Source: Rhodoplanes tepidamans (GTDB lineage Bacteria; Pseudomonadota; Alphaproteobacteria; Rhizobiales; Xanthobacteraceae). Taken from it: 64,000 nucleotides of DNA. Below are positions 21,711 through 29,422 of the stretch, in pieces. Position numbers and translations under genes: made by a program. Within the stretch, counting starts at the first letter, position 1. The number at the start of each line of letters is the position of its first letter. The stretch spans positions 124,001 to 188,000 of the forward strand of contig NZ_JAUSUJ010000001.1 in assembly GCF_030813915.1 (NCBI RefSeq), written 5' to 3'. The notes under the pieces are model-generated. The model saw only the letters and a program-made list of their open reading frames with translations, searched no databases and was not told the DNA's origin.

Positions 21711-21936
21711 TTCGTGCGGCCGCGCCGGAAGGAAAATGCGAGGCCGGCCTGCCGGGTGAAACGGCGGCCGGCTGCAACCGCGGCCGTGCGAGCGTTCGTG
21801 TCGCGGCGGGCGCAAGGGCCCCGAAACCGCGCTGCACCGCAGCCCGGCGGCCGCTTCACGCGCCCCGGCGCGGGCGCTAGCCTCGAAAAAAAGAACATGC
21901 CGCAGGGAGGCGAGACGTCCGAAAGGAACGATCGCC

Positions 21937-22143
21937 ATGTCGATTCTCAATCTGAACTATGTCGGCTCGCTCGCGGACGGCACCCAGGTTCCGCGGCAGA
22001 CGGTCCTCGACCGGCTGTTCACCGCGCTCTACCGGGCCCGCATGGCCCAGGCCGAGCGGGTGATCGCGCAGTACTGCCCGATCGTCGCCGAGCGCGTTCG
22101 CCGCCCCGACCCGGCCGACCGCCGGTCCTTCCCGCGGGACTGA
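21937..22143 (+). CDS. Small orphan protein, 68 aa
   Basis: I do not recognise this gene. It starts MSILNLNYVGSLADG, has AAAGGAACG about 9 nt before the ATG and a perfect terminator 150 bp after the stop, so it looks like an independent transcription unit. The middle part (LDRLFTALYRARMAQAERVIAQY) is predicted to be a basic amphipathic helix, with an Arg/Asp-rich tail. There is no signal peptide or membrane segment. It shares an upstream motif with the gene at 22631. Confidence 0.6.
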   Translation: MSILNLNYVGSLADGTQVPRQTVLDRLFTALYRARMAQAERVIAQYCPIVAERVRRPDPADRRSFPRD

Positions 22144-22290
22144 GACCGACGGCCCGGAACCTCGACCCCGTCGTCCCGAGGGCGCCCGGTGAGCCGGACC
22201 TCGAAGGATGCGGCCACGGCGCATGCGGAACTGCCGCCGATGCGGCTGCTGCCGCCGGTCCGCACCGTCGCATCCGTTATCGGCCGTTAG

Positions 22291-22316
22291 CGGCGCCCAT
22301 CCGGGCGCCGTTTTCG
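22291..22316 (+). terminator. Terminator after the 68-aa gene
   Basis: An 8-bp perfect stem CGGCGCCC / GGGCGCCG with loop ATCC is followed by TTTTC. It ends the transcript of the 21937 gene. Confidence 0.8.
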
Positions 22317-22630
22317 ATTCGGCCTCGCACCGGCCCTCGCGTGTGTTGCACTGCGGAATAGGCAGCCATGCAAGGGTGCGGGCCGAACGCAACGGGGGCG
22401 CTGTCCCACCGGGGACATGCCCGCCATGGGAGCGCATTTTTGTCGGCAAGTGAAAGAACATTTCACCGTTGCGACAATTGCGGGACAGACTCCGGGTTTT
22501 CACGCTGTCCCGCCGTCTGGCCCGCGCTTATGTTCGCATTGCAGCAAAAAACACTGCACCGCGGAAAAGCTGCTGAACGACACGGGCAGGAGGACGCGAG
22601 GAGGGCGCGCAACAAAAAGGATCATGCGCC
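22317..22630. promoter_or_regulatory. Upstream region of the 90-aa gene
   Basis: No gene is seen. It holds the second GGCAGCCATGCA motif at 22361-22372 (preceded by TTGCACTGCGGAATA) and, from about 22530, an AT-rich segment with GCATTGCAGCAAAAAACACTGC. The paired TGC/GCA elements resemble sites bound by the PHB regulator PhaR, but this is a guess based on appearance. Confidence 0.35.
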
Positions 22631-22903
22631 ATGTCCATCGCGACTTACGACCAGAACCCCGCAAAAGCCGTGGCGGCTTCGCCGCTCGCGCCGTATTTCG
22701 ATTTCTACACCAGCCTGTACGAGTCGCAGATCACCAGCGCCAAGCAGGTGCTCGACTATTACCTCGCCGTGGTGAAGAGCTTCGGCCGCGCCAACGAGGA
22801 CTTCCATTCCTTCGTGGTCGGCAGTGCCATCGAGGCGCCCGATGCGGTCGCCCGCGCCTGGGCGATGCGCTACACCTCCGGCGGCCTGTCACCCTCGGCG
22901 TAA
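22631..22903 (+). CDS. Small orphan protein, 90 aa, possibly phasin-like
   Basis: I cannot assign this securely. The 90-aa product begins MSIATYDQNPAKAVAASPLAPYF-like sequence and continues with helices containing LYESQITSAKQVLDYYLAVV and FVVGSAIEAP. The helical, charge-balanced and Cys-free composition resembles short phasin-type granule proteins; this is inference. AAAAAGG lies about 9 nt before the ATG. Its stop overlaps the 3' end of the convergent prmA by 15 bp. Confidence 0.6.
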   Translation: MSIATYDQNPAKAVAASPLAPYFDFYTSLYESQITSAKQVLDYYLAVVKSFGRANEDFHSFVVGSAIEAPDAVARAWAMRYTSGGLSPSA

Positions 22904-23827
22904 CACCAGGGTGGCCCATCCCTCGAGGGTGACGCGGCCGACGAGCCGGAGCCCCTGCGCCCGGTAGGCCGCCAGCGCCGCATTCGCCTGCGCGGCGAGC
23001 AGCCCCGAGAGGACCACGACCCCGCCCGGCCCGATCGCTCCGGCGATCGGGCGGGCGAGCCGCCTGAGCGGCCCGAGCAGGATGTTGGCGAAGACGAGCC
23101 GGGCCCGCCCGCGCTCCCGAAAGGCCGGCGCCGTCAGCCCGGCCGCCGTCGCCACCGCGACGAACCCACCCGTCCGATTGAGCCGCACGTTCTCCCGCGC
23201 CACCCGCACGGCCGCCGGATCGATGTCGCTCGCCAGCACGGGCCGGCGCAGCGCCCGGGCCGCCGCGATCGCCAGCACGCCGGTGCCGGTGCCGATGTCG
23301 AGAATGGCCGGACCGCGGCGGCGGCCGCCCCGCCGGACCGGCCGGGCGCCGTCCGCCTTCAGGAGGCGGTCGAGCGCCAGCAGGCAGCCGCGCGTCGTGC
23401 CGTGATGGCCGGTGCCGAAGGCGAGCGCGGCGTCGATCTCGATGGCGATGCGGCTGGGACTGGCCGCGACCCGGGCGCGGTCGTGCGCGCCGTGCACGAC
23501 GAAGCGGCCGGCCGGCACCGGGGCGAGGCCCTCCAGCGAGGCGGCGACCCAGTCCTTCTGGCTCAGGCTGGAGAAGGTCAGGCCGTCGGCCGTTTCGGGG
23601 GCGGCGGCGAGCGCCACCAGGGCCCGCACCGCGGCCTCGTCGGGCTCGCGCTCGAAATAGACCTCGACGCCCCAGCTCCGCTCGTCCGGCATCTCGAAGG
23701 CCGCGACCGCGGTCTCCTCGGGATCGAAGCTCTCGCCGAGGAGGTCGGCGATGCGGCGCGCCTGCGGCTCGGTGGTGACGAGCCGGGCGACCGTGGAGGG
23801 GCGGGCGGGTTGCAGTCCTTCGCGCAT
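22889..23827 (-). CDS. prmA: Ribosomal protein L11 methyltransferase PrmA
   Basis: SAM-dependent enzyme that methylates ribosomal protein L11. The 312 aa from the ATG at 23827 fit the family; a longer open frame upstream has no homology. Seen are the N-terminal ferredoxin-like part (TTEPQARRIADLLGE, SWGVEVYFE), the linker IEIDAALAFGTGHHGTTRGCL, the SAM motif ILDIGTGTGVLAIAA, ASDIDPAAV, and the NPPF-like NILLGPLRRLA. The N-L-L variant of the catalytic tetrapeptide is usual in PrmA. It overlaps the convergent small gene at its 3' end. Confidence 0.94.
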   Translation of the reverse strand: MREGLQPARPSTVARLVTTEPQARRIADLLGESFDPEETAVAAFEMPDERSWGVEVYFEREPDEAAVRALVALAAAPETADGLTFSSLSQKDWVAASLEGLAPVPAGRFVVHGAHDRARVAASPSRIAIEIDAALAFGTGHHGTTRGCLLALDRLLKADGARPVRRGGRRRGPAILDIGTGTGVLAIAAARALRRPVLASDIDPAAVRVARENVRLNRTGGFVAVATAAGLTAPAFRERGRARLVFANILLGPLRRLARPIAGAIGPGGVVVLSGLLAAQANAALAAYRAQGLRLVGRVTLEGWATLVLRRG

Positions 23828-24107
23828 GGCGGCTGGTGTGGCCCGCCGGCCGGCGGCACGCAAGGGGCTCGTCGGAATGGCGGCACGGCCGCGTCCGGCC
23901 CGCAGCGGAGACGGCCGGCGGCCGGGCGTCGGCCGCGATCGCCGTGTCGCGTCGAGACCGGTCGCGCGCTTGCCGGGCTGTCCTCGCATGTCACATGAAC
24001 GCCGGCGCGCCGTGCGGCCGGATTCAACCGAGTTCCCAACAGCAGAATCTTAAGAAACAGGGTTAATCGTCTGTAAATCGACGAGTTTCAGGCCGGATGC
24101 GACGGGT

Positions 24108-24179
24108 CCGTGACGGCCGCCCGGTGCACCCCTGCGTTGTCACGGGAGCGTCACGGTGGTCCCGGCGACAGCGTCACGG
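24108..24179. repeat. GTCACGG iteron-like repeats
   Basis: Three direct copies of GTCACGG at 24139, 24150 and 24173 (spacing 11 and 23 bp, about one and two helical turns) plus an inverted copy CCGTGAC at 24108. They lie in the gene-free interval 23828-24260, beside an AT-rich patch at 24046-24085 and the DnaA-like boxes at 24210. Confidence 0.45.
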
Positions 24180-24209
24180 AGACGGGTTTTCCACCGTCCC
24201 CGCAACAGC

Positions 24210-24241
24210 TTATCCACAGGCTTTCCACAGACTTGTGCACA
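24210..24241. promoter_or_regulatory. Cluster of DnaA-box-like sequences
   Basis: TTATCCACA at 24210 matches the DnaA-box consensus TTATNCACA exactly. CTTTCCACA at 24221 and TTGTGCACA at 24233 are one- or two-mismatch relatives, evenly spaced by 11-12 bp. Position is immediately downstream of the L,D-transpeptidase stop. Confidence 0.5.
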
Positions 24242-24260
24242 GCCCCTCCGGGGCGCCGGC

Positions 24261-24860
24261 TCACCAGCGCTGATACGGATAGGGCGCCGGGACGTAGGGG
24301 TCGTAGGGCCGGTAGACCGGCGGGTAGAGCGGCGCCGGGGCGTAATAGCCGCGCGGTGCGTAGGAGACCTCCGGCGGCTCGTCCTGCACGACGGTGCGCG
24401 GCGCCCGCGCCACGGTCGCCGGGGCGGAGCCGGTGACGACGATCCGGGTGCTGCCGGTGCCGTGCTGCTTGACCAGCGAGAACAGGGTCGCGGCGTTGGA
24501 CGGGTGCAGCCGCACGCAGCCGTGCGAGGCCGGGCCGCCGAGCCGCGCGATCTCGTAGGAGCCGTGGATCGCGTAGCCGCCGTGGAAGAAGATCGAGTAG
24601 GGCATCGGCGAGTTGTAGTACTTCTTCGAGAAATAGGTCCGGTGCAGGCGCTGCGGCGAATAGGTGCCGCTCGGCGTGCCGTAGCCGGCCCGTCCGGTCG
24701 ACACCGGCCAGGAGTAGCGCGGCGTGCCGTCGACCACGACGGACATCCGCTGGGTCGACTTGTCGATTCGGACCAGCAGCGCCGCCTCGGCGGAGGCGAG
24801 CGGGACGACGAGCGCCGCGACGACGATCGCCGGGCGGACCAGCACGCGGAAAGACACCAT
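24261..24860 (-). CDS. L,D-transpeptidase (YkuD domain), exported
   Basis: Periplasmic enzyme that forms 3-3 peptidoglycan crosslinks or attaches proteins to peptidoglycan. The 199-aa product has a Sec signal peptide (residues 1-27, ending ASAEA), a YkuD domain with the catalytic motif SHGCVRLHP (His113, Cys115) and upstream HGGYAIHGS. The tail is rich in Tyr/Pro (residues 165-199) and may contact the wall. The start is the ATG at 24860. It appears monocistronic. Confidence 0.93.
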   Translation of the reverse strand: MVSFRVLVRPAIVVAALVVPLASAEAALLVRIDKSTQRMSVVVDGTPRYSWPVSTGRAGYGTPSGTYSPQRLHRTYFSKKYYNSPMPYSIFFHGGYAIHGSYEIARLGGPASHGCVRLHPSNAATLFSLVKQHGTGSTRIVVTGSAPATVARAPRTVVQDEPPEVSYAPRGYYAPAPLYPPVYRPYDPYVPAPYPYQRW

Positions 24861-25003
24861 GGGGCTCACTCGGGACTGGGGCCGGACCGGCCCGGTGGGT
24901 TCAATGCGCGACTCAACGCCGGTGTCGGGGACCGGTTCCGCCGGGTCGCGCCGGATGGTTAGCGCGCCGGCGCGGCGGCGATGCGGCGACAAGCGGGCCC
25001 GGG

Positions 25004-26245
25004 TCAGACGCGCCAAGTCCAGGCCCACGCCTCCGGCACCGGGCCGCCGCGCCGGTCGACCGGGCCGACCGCGAGCTCGGGCAGCCGCAGCGCCTGGCGC
25101 ACGATCTCCGGGATCATCACGCCGCCGATCGCCCGGCCCAGGCAGGCGTGCAGGCCGGCGCCGAAGTGGAACGTGTTGCCGTTGCCGCGGCCGGGATCGA
25201 ACCGCTCCGGCGCGGAGATCGCCGTCGCGTCGAACATCGCCGCGTGGGTGACGGCCAGCACGGTCGTGCCCTTCGGCACCGCCGTCTGGTGGTCGGTGCC
25301 GCGGGCCAGCACCGCGTCGGCCTCGCAGGTGCGGAAGAAGTAGGGGAAGGCGGGGCGGAAGCGCATCGCCTCGAACACGAAGCCGTCGATCGCGGCGGGA
25401 TCGTCGGCGGCCGCCGCGGCGCGGGCGGCGTCGCGCCGCTGCGGGTCGGCGAGGAGGACGTCGAGCGCGTTGACGACGGCGTGCGAGGTGGTCTCCACGG
25501 CGCCGATCAGCAGGCCGCCGACGTTCAGCACCACCCGGGCCGGGTCGAACCGCGCGGCACCCGAGCCGGCGAGCCGCAGCAGCCGCGACACCGGGTCCCG
25601 GCCGGTGCCGCCGGCCTGCAGTTCGGCGGCGCGGCGGCGCACCAGCGCGACCAGATAGTCGCGCATCTCCGCATTGGCGGCCTCGCGCTGCCGGACGATC
25701 TCGCCCGGATCCGGCACCGCCACGGCGTCGAACGGCTGGTTCCAGAACGCGTCCATCTGGTTCCAGTAGGACCAGCGGCACAGCGCGTCCGGATCGCCGT
25801 CGTCGAAGCCGAACCACTCCTGCACCAGAGCGATCGGCACGGCGCGGGTGAGGCCTGCCACGGCGTCGATCCGGCCGTTCGCGGCGGCGAGCCGCGCCGC
25901 CGCCGTCGTCGCCACCCAGGCCCGGATCGCCGGCACGTCCTCGCGGTCGAGGATCGCCTGCATGATCCCCTTCTCGCGCCAGTGCACGGCGGTGTCGTCC
26001 TGGGCCATCCAGTAGTCGCCCTGCTTGGGGCGGTAGAGGGCGACGCTGTAGAGGTCCGGCCGCGCCAGGATCTCGGCGCAGTCGGCGAAGCGGGTGGCCA
26101 GCGTCGCCTCGGGGGTCGGCAGCACGGGCCGGTGGGCGCGCAGCTCGGCGAAGAACGGCAGCGGCTCGCCGAACAGCCAGCCCCGCACCAGCGGCCAGCG
26201 CTCGGCCGCCGGCGTCGCGTCGAACCGCTCCAGATAGCCCGGCAT
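25004..26245 (-). CDS. Cytochrome P450
   Basis: Haem-thiolate monooxygenase of 413 aa. Diagnostic motifs are the I-helix GAVETTS (248-254, with Glu before Thr), the K-helix EAMR (Glu292, Arg295) and the haem loop FHFGAGLHACLG with proximal Cys368. There is no membrane anchor, as usual for bacterial P450s. The ATG at 26245 lies 7 bp after the stop of the di-haem cytochrome gene, so the two are co-transcribed. No ferredoxin or reductase gene is adjacent. Substrate is unknown. Confidence 0.93.
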   Translation of the reverse strand: MPGYLERFDATPAAERWPLVRGWLFGEPLPFFAELRAHRPVLPTPEATLATRFADCAEILARPDLYSVALYRPKQGDYWMAQDDTAVHWREKGIMQAILDREDVPAIRAWVATTAAARLAAANGRIDAVAGLTRAVPIALVQEWFGFDDGDPDALCRWSYWNQMDAFWNQPFDAVAVPDPGEIVRQREAANAEMRDYLVALVRRRAAELQAGGTGRDPVSRLLRLAGSGAARFDPARVVLNVGGLLIGAVETTSHAVVNALDVLLADPQRRDAARAAAAADDPAAIDGFVFEAMRFRPAFPYFFRTCEADAVLARGTDHQTAVPKGTTVLAVTHAAMFDATAISAPERFDPGRGNGNTFHFGAGLHACLGRAIGGVMIPEIVRQALRLPELAVGPVDRRGGPVPEAWAWTWRV

Positions 26246-26252
26246 CGGTGCC

Positions 26253-27959
26253 TCACTGGGTCTTGAGGTATTCGACGATCGCCGTGCGGTCCTCGGGCGG
26301 CAGCCCGCCCGGCGGATAGACATGGCCGATGTTGCGGTTGCCAGGCAGGCCGGTGTCGAAGCGGAAGCGGCCCGGGGCGTCGTCGCTGACGAAGCCGAGG
26401 CGCTCGCGATCGAGCTCGCGGCCGCCGGTCCAGAACACGGCGCGGCGCTCGGCGACGGGCGAGAGGAGCTCGTAGACGGTCGCCACCGAGCCGTTGTGCA
26501 GGTACGGGCCGGTCGCCCACACGCCGGCGAGGGGGCTCGCCTTGAGGTCGGTGATGCCGGGCGGGCTGTAGGGCTCCGGCGCGCCGCCGGGACCGCGCCG
26601 CAGGCGGAAGCCGTTCATGGCGATCCGCTCGTCCCGGGGGATGCCGGCATCGTCCATGGCCCGGGTCAGGATGGCGCCGACCGTCTGGAGGAAATAGGCG
26701 GCGGCCGGCACCACGGCCTTGCCGTCCTGCAGGCGGGCCGTGGCGGCGTTGGTGCGCACCAGCCGGGTGGCCAGGCTCTCGATATAGAGCGGGTCGGTGC
26801 CGACGGCCCGGTAGTTCGTCCGCCCGATGGCGATGAAGGTCTTGCCGAAGACATTGTCGGCCGGGTCGGTGCGGCGCCACGGCGGCATGTTGTGACAGCC
26901 GGCGCAGTGCTGCCGGAACAGCGCTTCGCCGCGCCCGGCACGCGCCGTGTCGATGCGGCCGAGGAGGTTCTGGTCCCACGGCGGCGGCTTCAGGTCCGCC
27001 ACCCAGGTCTCCATGAGATGCAGCTCGCGCAACAGCAGGCTCGACGCGTACCAGCCGGCGGGATCGCCGGTGAGCGTCGCGGTGCCGTAGACGCCCAGCA
27101 CCTCGCCGCCGTTGCGGCCGATCGGGCTCGAGGCGATCGGGTTCCACTGGACGAATTCGAGCTCCGACGTGAGCCACAGCGGCGGATAGCTGGTCGGCGC
27201 GTTCACCGGGCGCAGGTTGGCGGGCTCGGCCTGGTCGGTGACCGCGATGGCGTTGACGATCTGGGTCAGGGCGTCGACCCGGCCGAAGCCGGAGACGAGG
27301 CTCGGGCGGCGGATCGCGGCGTCGCCGGAGAGGCGCGCCTCGAAGCCGGCGAGCTGCAGCTTCAGCTCGGCCGCGCCGGTGACGCCGGGGGTCGTCAGCA
27401 CGCGGCCGGCGAAGCGGCCGAAGCGCGCCTCGTCGAACAGCGTCGCCGAGACGGCGGCGGCGAGGTCGGCGTAGAAGCGGTCGACGTCGAAGCGGGCCGG
27501 GGCGCCGTCGATGCGGATCGGCCTGCCGTTCACCGTCACCTCGGCGGTGTGGCAGGCCGCGCAGGTGAGCCCGACGCTGCGGCCGCGCGGGCCGGCGCCG
27601 ACCGACTCGGGGGCGAGCGCGATCTCGGTGGCGACGGTCGGCCGCGCCGGATCGAGGGCGAAGCCGATCGGCAGCCCGTCGGGATTGAGCGGGTGCGGGC
27701 CGTCGGGCGCGATCAGGCCGTAGCGGGCGAGGCTGTCGGGGGCCGCGAACGCCGTCCCGTCGGCGCCCTCCAGCGCCTTGAACCAGGCGATCGGGATGAT
27801 CCGTGAGCCCTGCGGGGTGTAGTAGAACAGCTCGCGCCGCTCCTTCGACCAGCCCTGGTCGAGGACGACGGGCGGCTCGGCGGCGCGTCCGCTGCCGGCC
27901 GGCACCATCCCGCCGAGCGCCGCGAGCAGTCCGACGAGCACCAGCGCACTCCGCCCCAC
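26253..27959 (-). CDS. Di-haem c-type cytochrome, CCP/RoxA-like, exported
   Basis: Periplasmic protein of 568 aa with a signal peptide (residues 1-27) and two haem-c motifs, CAACH (133-137) and CAGCH (352-356). The spacing and the N-terminal YYTPQGSRIIPIAWF, HLMETWVADLKPPPW and ATGPYLHNGSV segments fit the cytochrome c peroxidase superfamily, in particular RoxA-related di-haem proteins. The start is a GTG at 27959 with AGGGGGC upstream. It could be a peroxidase, dioxygenase or electron carrier; the partner P450 8 bp downstream suggests an oxidative pathway for a hydrophobic substrate. Confidence 0.85.
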   Translation of the reverse strand: MGRSALVLVGLLAALGGMVPAGSGRAAEPPVVLDQGWSKERRELFYYTPQGSRIIPIAWFKALEGADGTAFAAPDSLARYGLIAPDGPHPLNPDGLPIGFALDPARPTVATEIALAPESVGAGPRGRSVGLTCAACHTAEVTVNGRPIRIDGAPARFDVDRFYADLAAAVSATLFDEARFGRFAGRVLTTPGVTGAAELKLQLAGFEARLSGDAAIRRPSLVSGFGRVDALTQIVNAIAVTDQAEPANLRPVNAPTSYPPLWLTSELEFVQWNPIASSPIGRNGGEVLGVYGTATLTGDPAGWYASSLLLRELHLMETWVADLKPPPWDQNLLGRIDTARAGRGEALFRQHCAGCHNMPPWRRTDPADNVFGKTFIAIGRTNYRAVGTDPLYIESLATRLVRTNAATARLQDGKAVVPAAAYFLQTVGAILTRAMDDAGIPRDERIAMNGFRLRRGPGGAPEPYSPPGITDLKASPLAGVWATGPYLHNGSVATVYELLSPVAERRAVFWTGGRELDRERLGFVSDDAPGRFRFDTGLPGNRNIGHVYPPGGLPPEDRTAIVEYLKTQ

Positions 27960-28085
27960 GGCCGCCCCCTGATCGCGTCGAACACGTACGATTACGCCAC
28001 GCCTCGCGTATCACGGGAAATCACGACGCCGTGCGCGCACCGGTGTGCAATGCGGGGGAGAGGCGATGCGGCGGACGCGCCTGCG

Positions 28086-28591
28086 TCAGCGCGCCGGCGG
28101 CGCGGCGATCTCGAACGGGCGGGAGGAGAGGTCGTCGGGAGCGTAGGGGCAGCCTCCGGGACGCGGTCGAGGGCGAGGCCGGTTTCCCTGGCGGCCTCCA
28201 GGCGTGCCTTGCGATAGGCGCGGGCGATCGCTTCCGGACTGCGCGGCTTCAGGCCGGGATTGTCGGAGAGCACGTCCTCGATCTCGAGGCGTTGCTCCTT
28301 GATCGAAAGCACCCAGCTCCGCGACCGGCGCTCGGGCTGAAAATCCCATTTCAGCATGTGCAGCAGGAGCACGCGAAGCGCGGTCTCCAGCTTGTTGAAC
28401 TGCTCGCGCCCCGAGGATTCGATCTCCTCGGCCACGTTGTCGCGATCGATCTCGTCGAGCCGCCCGGCCCGGATCAGCCGGGCCTGCTCCAGGGCCCAGG
28501 TGTAGACGTCGCGGTCGTAGGACGCCCGCCCGCGGGCCGGCGCGTCCGGCTCCTTCGGAACGATCGTGACCTCGTCGCGACGCTGCGCCAT
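28086..28591 (-). pseudogene. DUF29 family protein with a C-terminal frameshift
   Basis: From the ATG at 28591 the frame gives the DUF29 signature: YDRDVYTWALEQARLIRAG, EIDRDNVAEEIESSGRE, LLLHMLKWDFQPERRSRSW and a run to ETGLALDRVPEA. At about 28152 a single base appears to be missing. The original frame becomes a low-complexity Arg/Ser tail ending at 27992, while the next frame reads CPYAPDDLSSRPFEIA and stops at 28086, the ending expected for DUF29. The gene was recently damaged, or the read-out is a 199-aa protein with an abnormal tail. DUF29 function is unknown. Confidence 0.7.
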
Positions 28592-28625
28592 GGCGATCCT
28601 CGGTCGGCGTCCAGTCCCCGGATCC

Positions 28626-28702
28626 GTAGCCCGAACGAGCGAAGCGAAATCCGGGAATCTTGTCCAGGATTTCCGAGACGGCGGAGCGCTCGCTCCGGGG
28701 CT
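28626..28702. repeat. Dispersed palindromic repeat (CCCGAACGAGCGAAGCG type)
   Basis: A GC-rich inverted structure with GTAGCCCGAACGAGCGAAGC, AAATCCGGGAATC and GGATTTCCGAGACGG parts lies between the DUF29 and hicB genes. It belongs to a different repeat class from family A. Confidence 0.5.
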
Positions 28703-28990
28703 TCAGGCGGCTTCGGTCTGTGCCGGCGCGGGGACGAGCGCGACCATGAACGCAACGAGATCGCGGGCGATCTCGGGATCGCGCTTCAGCTCGGTGAGCG
28801 TGCGGGCCGGCGGCAGGGCGCGGCCGTCCTCGGCCAGCGCCTCCGCATAGAGCGCGACGGCCCCCGGCGCGTTGCGCAGGGCGTCGTCGAGATCGTCGCC
28901 GCCCGAGAAACAGCCCGGCAGATCGGGAAACCAGACGCCCACCGCGGTGTCCGGCCCAGCCTCCTCGACGATGGCGACGTAGTGGGTCAT
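28703..28990 (-). CDS. HicB-like protein without a HicA partner
   Basis: The 95-aa product starts MTHYVAIVEEAG and has the partial RNase-H-fold HicB pattern: VGVWFPDLPGCFSGGDDLDDALRNA and a helix ALYAEALAEDGRALP. The C-terminal DNA-binding segment usual in longer HicB antitoxins is short. No HicA toxin (double-stranded-RNA-binding-like, GxxH) is found on either side, so it is a solitary HicB or antitoxin remnant. It is the last high-GC gene before the low-GC cassette. Confidence 0.75.
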   Translation of the reverse strand: MTHYVAIVEEAGPDTAVGVWFPDLPGCFSGGDDLDDALRNAPGAVALYAEALAEDGRALPPARTLTELKRDPEIARDLVAFMVALVPAPAQTEAA

Positions 28991-29004
28991 GGCTGGTTGC
29001 TTTG

Positions 29005-29421
29005 TTATCTGCCACGGACCGCACGTGAGTTTAGGCGGGAGCCGACGAGTGCCTCAATAATCTTTTCCTCAAGGCGGAGTACTGTATCTTGCTTCATTAC
29101 AGCAATCTCTAGTTTTCTTGCGATCCTCTCAAGCTCGAACCGGGTTAGTTGAAAATTTCGCAAAATACGAAATCCTTCCTCTGTTGATTCTGCGACATTT
29201 AACTCGATTTCAATCTGATCGAAGTCAATGCCTGTAAGCCTGTCGTGTGCTGTAGGTTTTGTTGATGTCTCTGTTGCGCGACTGTGCATTGCTAATTCTA
29301 ATGATGCCTCACCCGAGGAAAGGGCTGCAAGCTCCTTCTCAGACATCCTCTCTATAGTTTCTATAAGGATCTTTAAGCCCATGAGAAGGGTTGCCTTATT
29401 GTTGGTCTTTTTAGAAGACAT
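29005..29421 (-). CDS. Unknown protein encoded with ParA, 138 aa, low GC
   Basis: Unrecognised. It starts MSSKKTNNKATLLMGLK, with AGGA 7-8 nt before the ATG. It is mostly alpha-helical with a likely coiled coil at the C-terminus (FELERIARKLEIAVMKQ, then RLEEKIIEAL) and no membrane segment. It begins one base after the parA stop codon, so the two are co-transcribed and probably act together, perhaps as the partner or cargo of the ATPase. Base composition is far lower in GC than the surrounding chromosome, pointing to horizontal transfer. Confidence 0.7.
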   Translation of the reverse strand: MSSKKTNNKATLLMGLKILIETIERMSEKELAALSSGEASLELAMHSRATETSTKPTAHDRLTGIDFDQIEIELNVAESTEEGFRILRNFQLTRFELERIARKLEIAVMKQDTVLRLEEKIIEALVGSRLNSRAVRGR

Positions 29422-29422
29422 A

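Noticed and set aside
23402-23998. Plus-strand frame antisense to prmA
   Set aside because: It overlaps the well-supported prmA and has shadow-frame composition.
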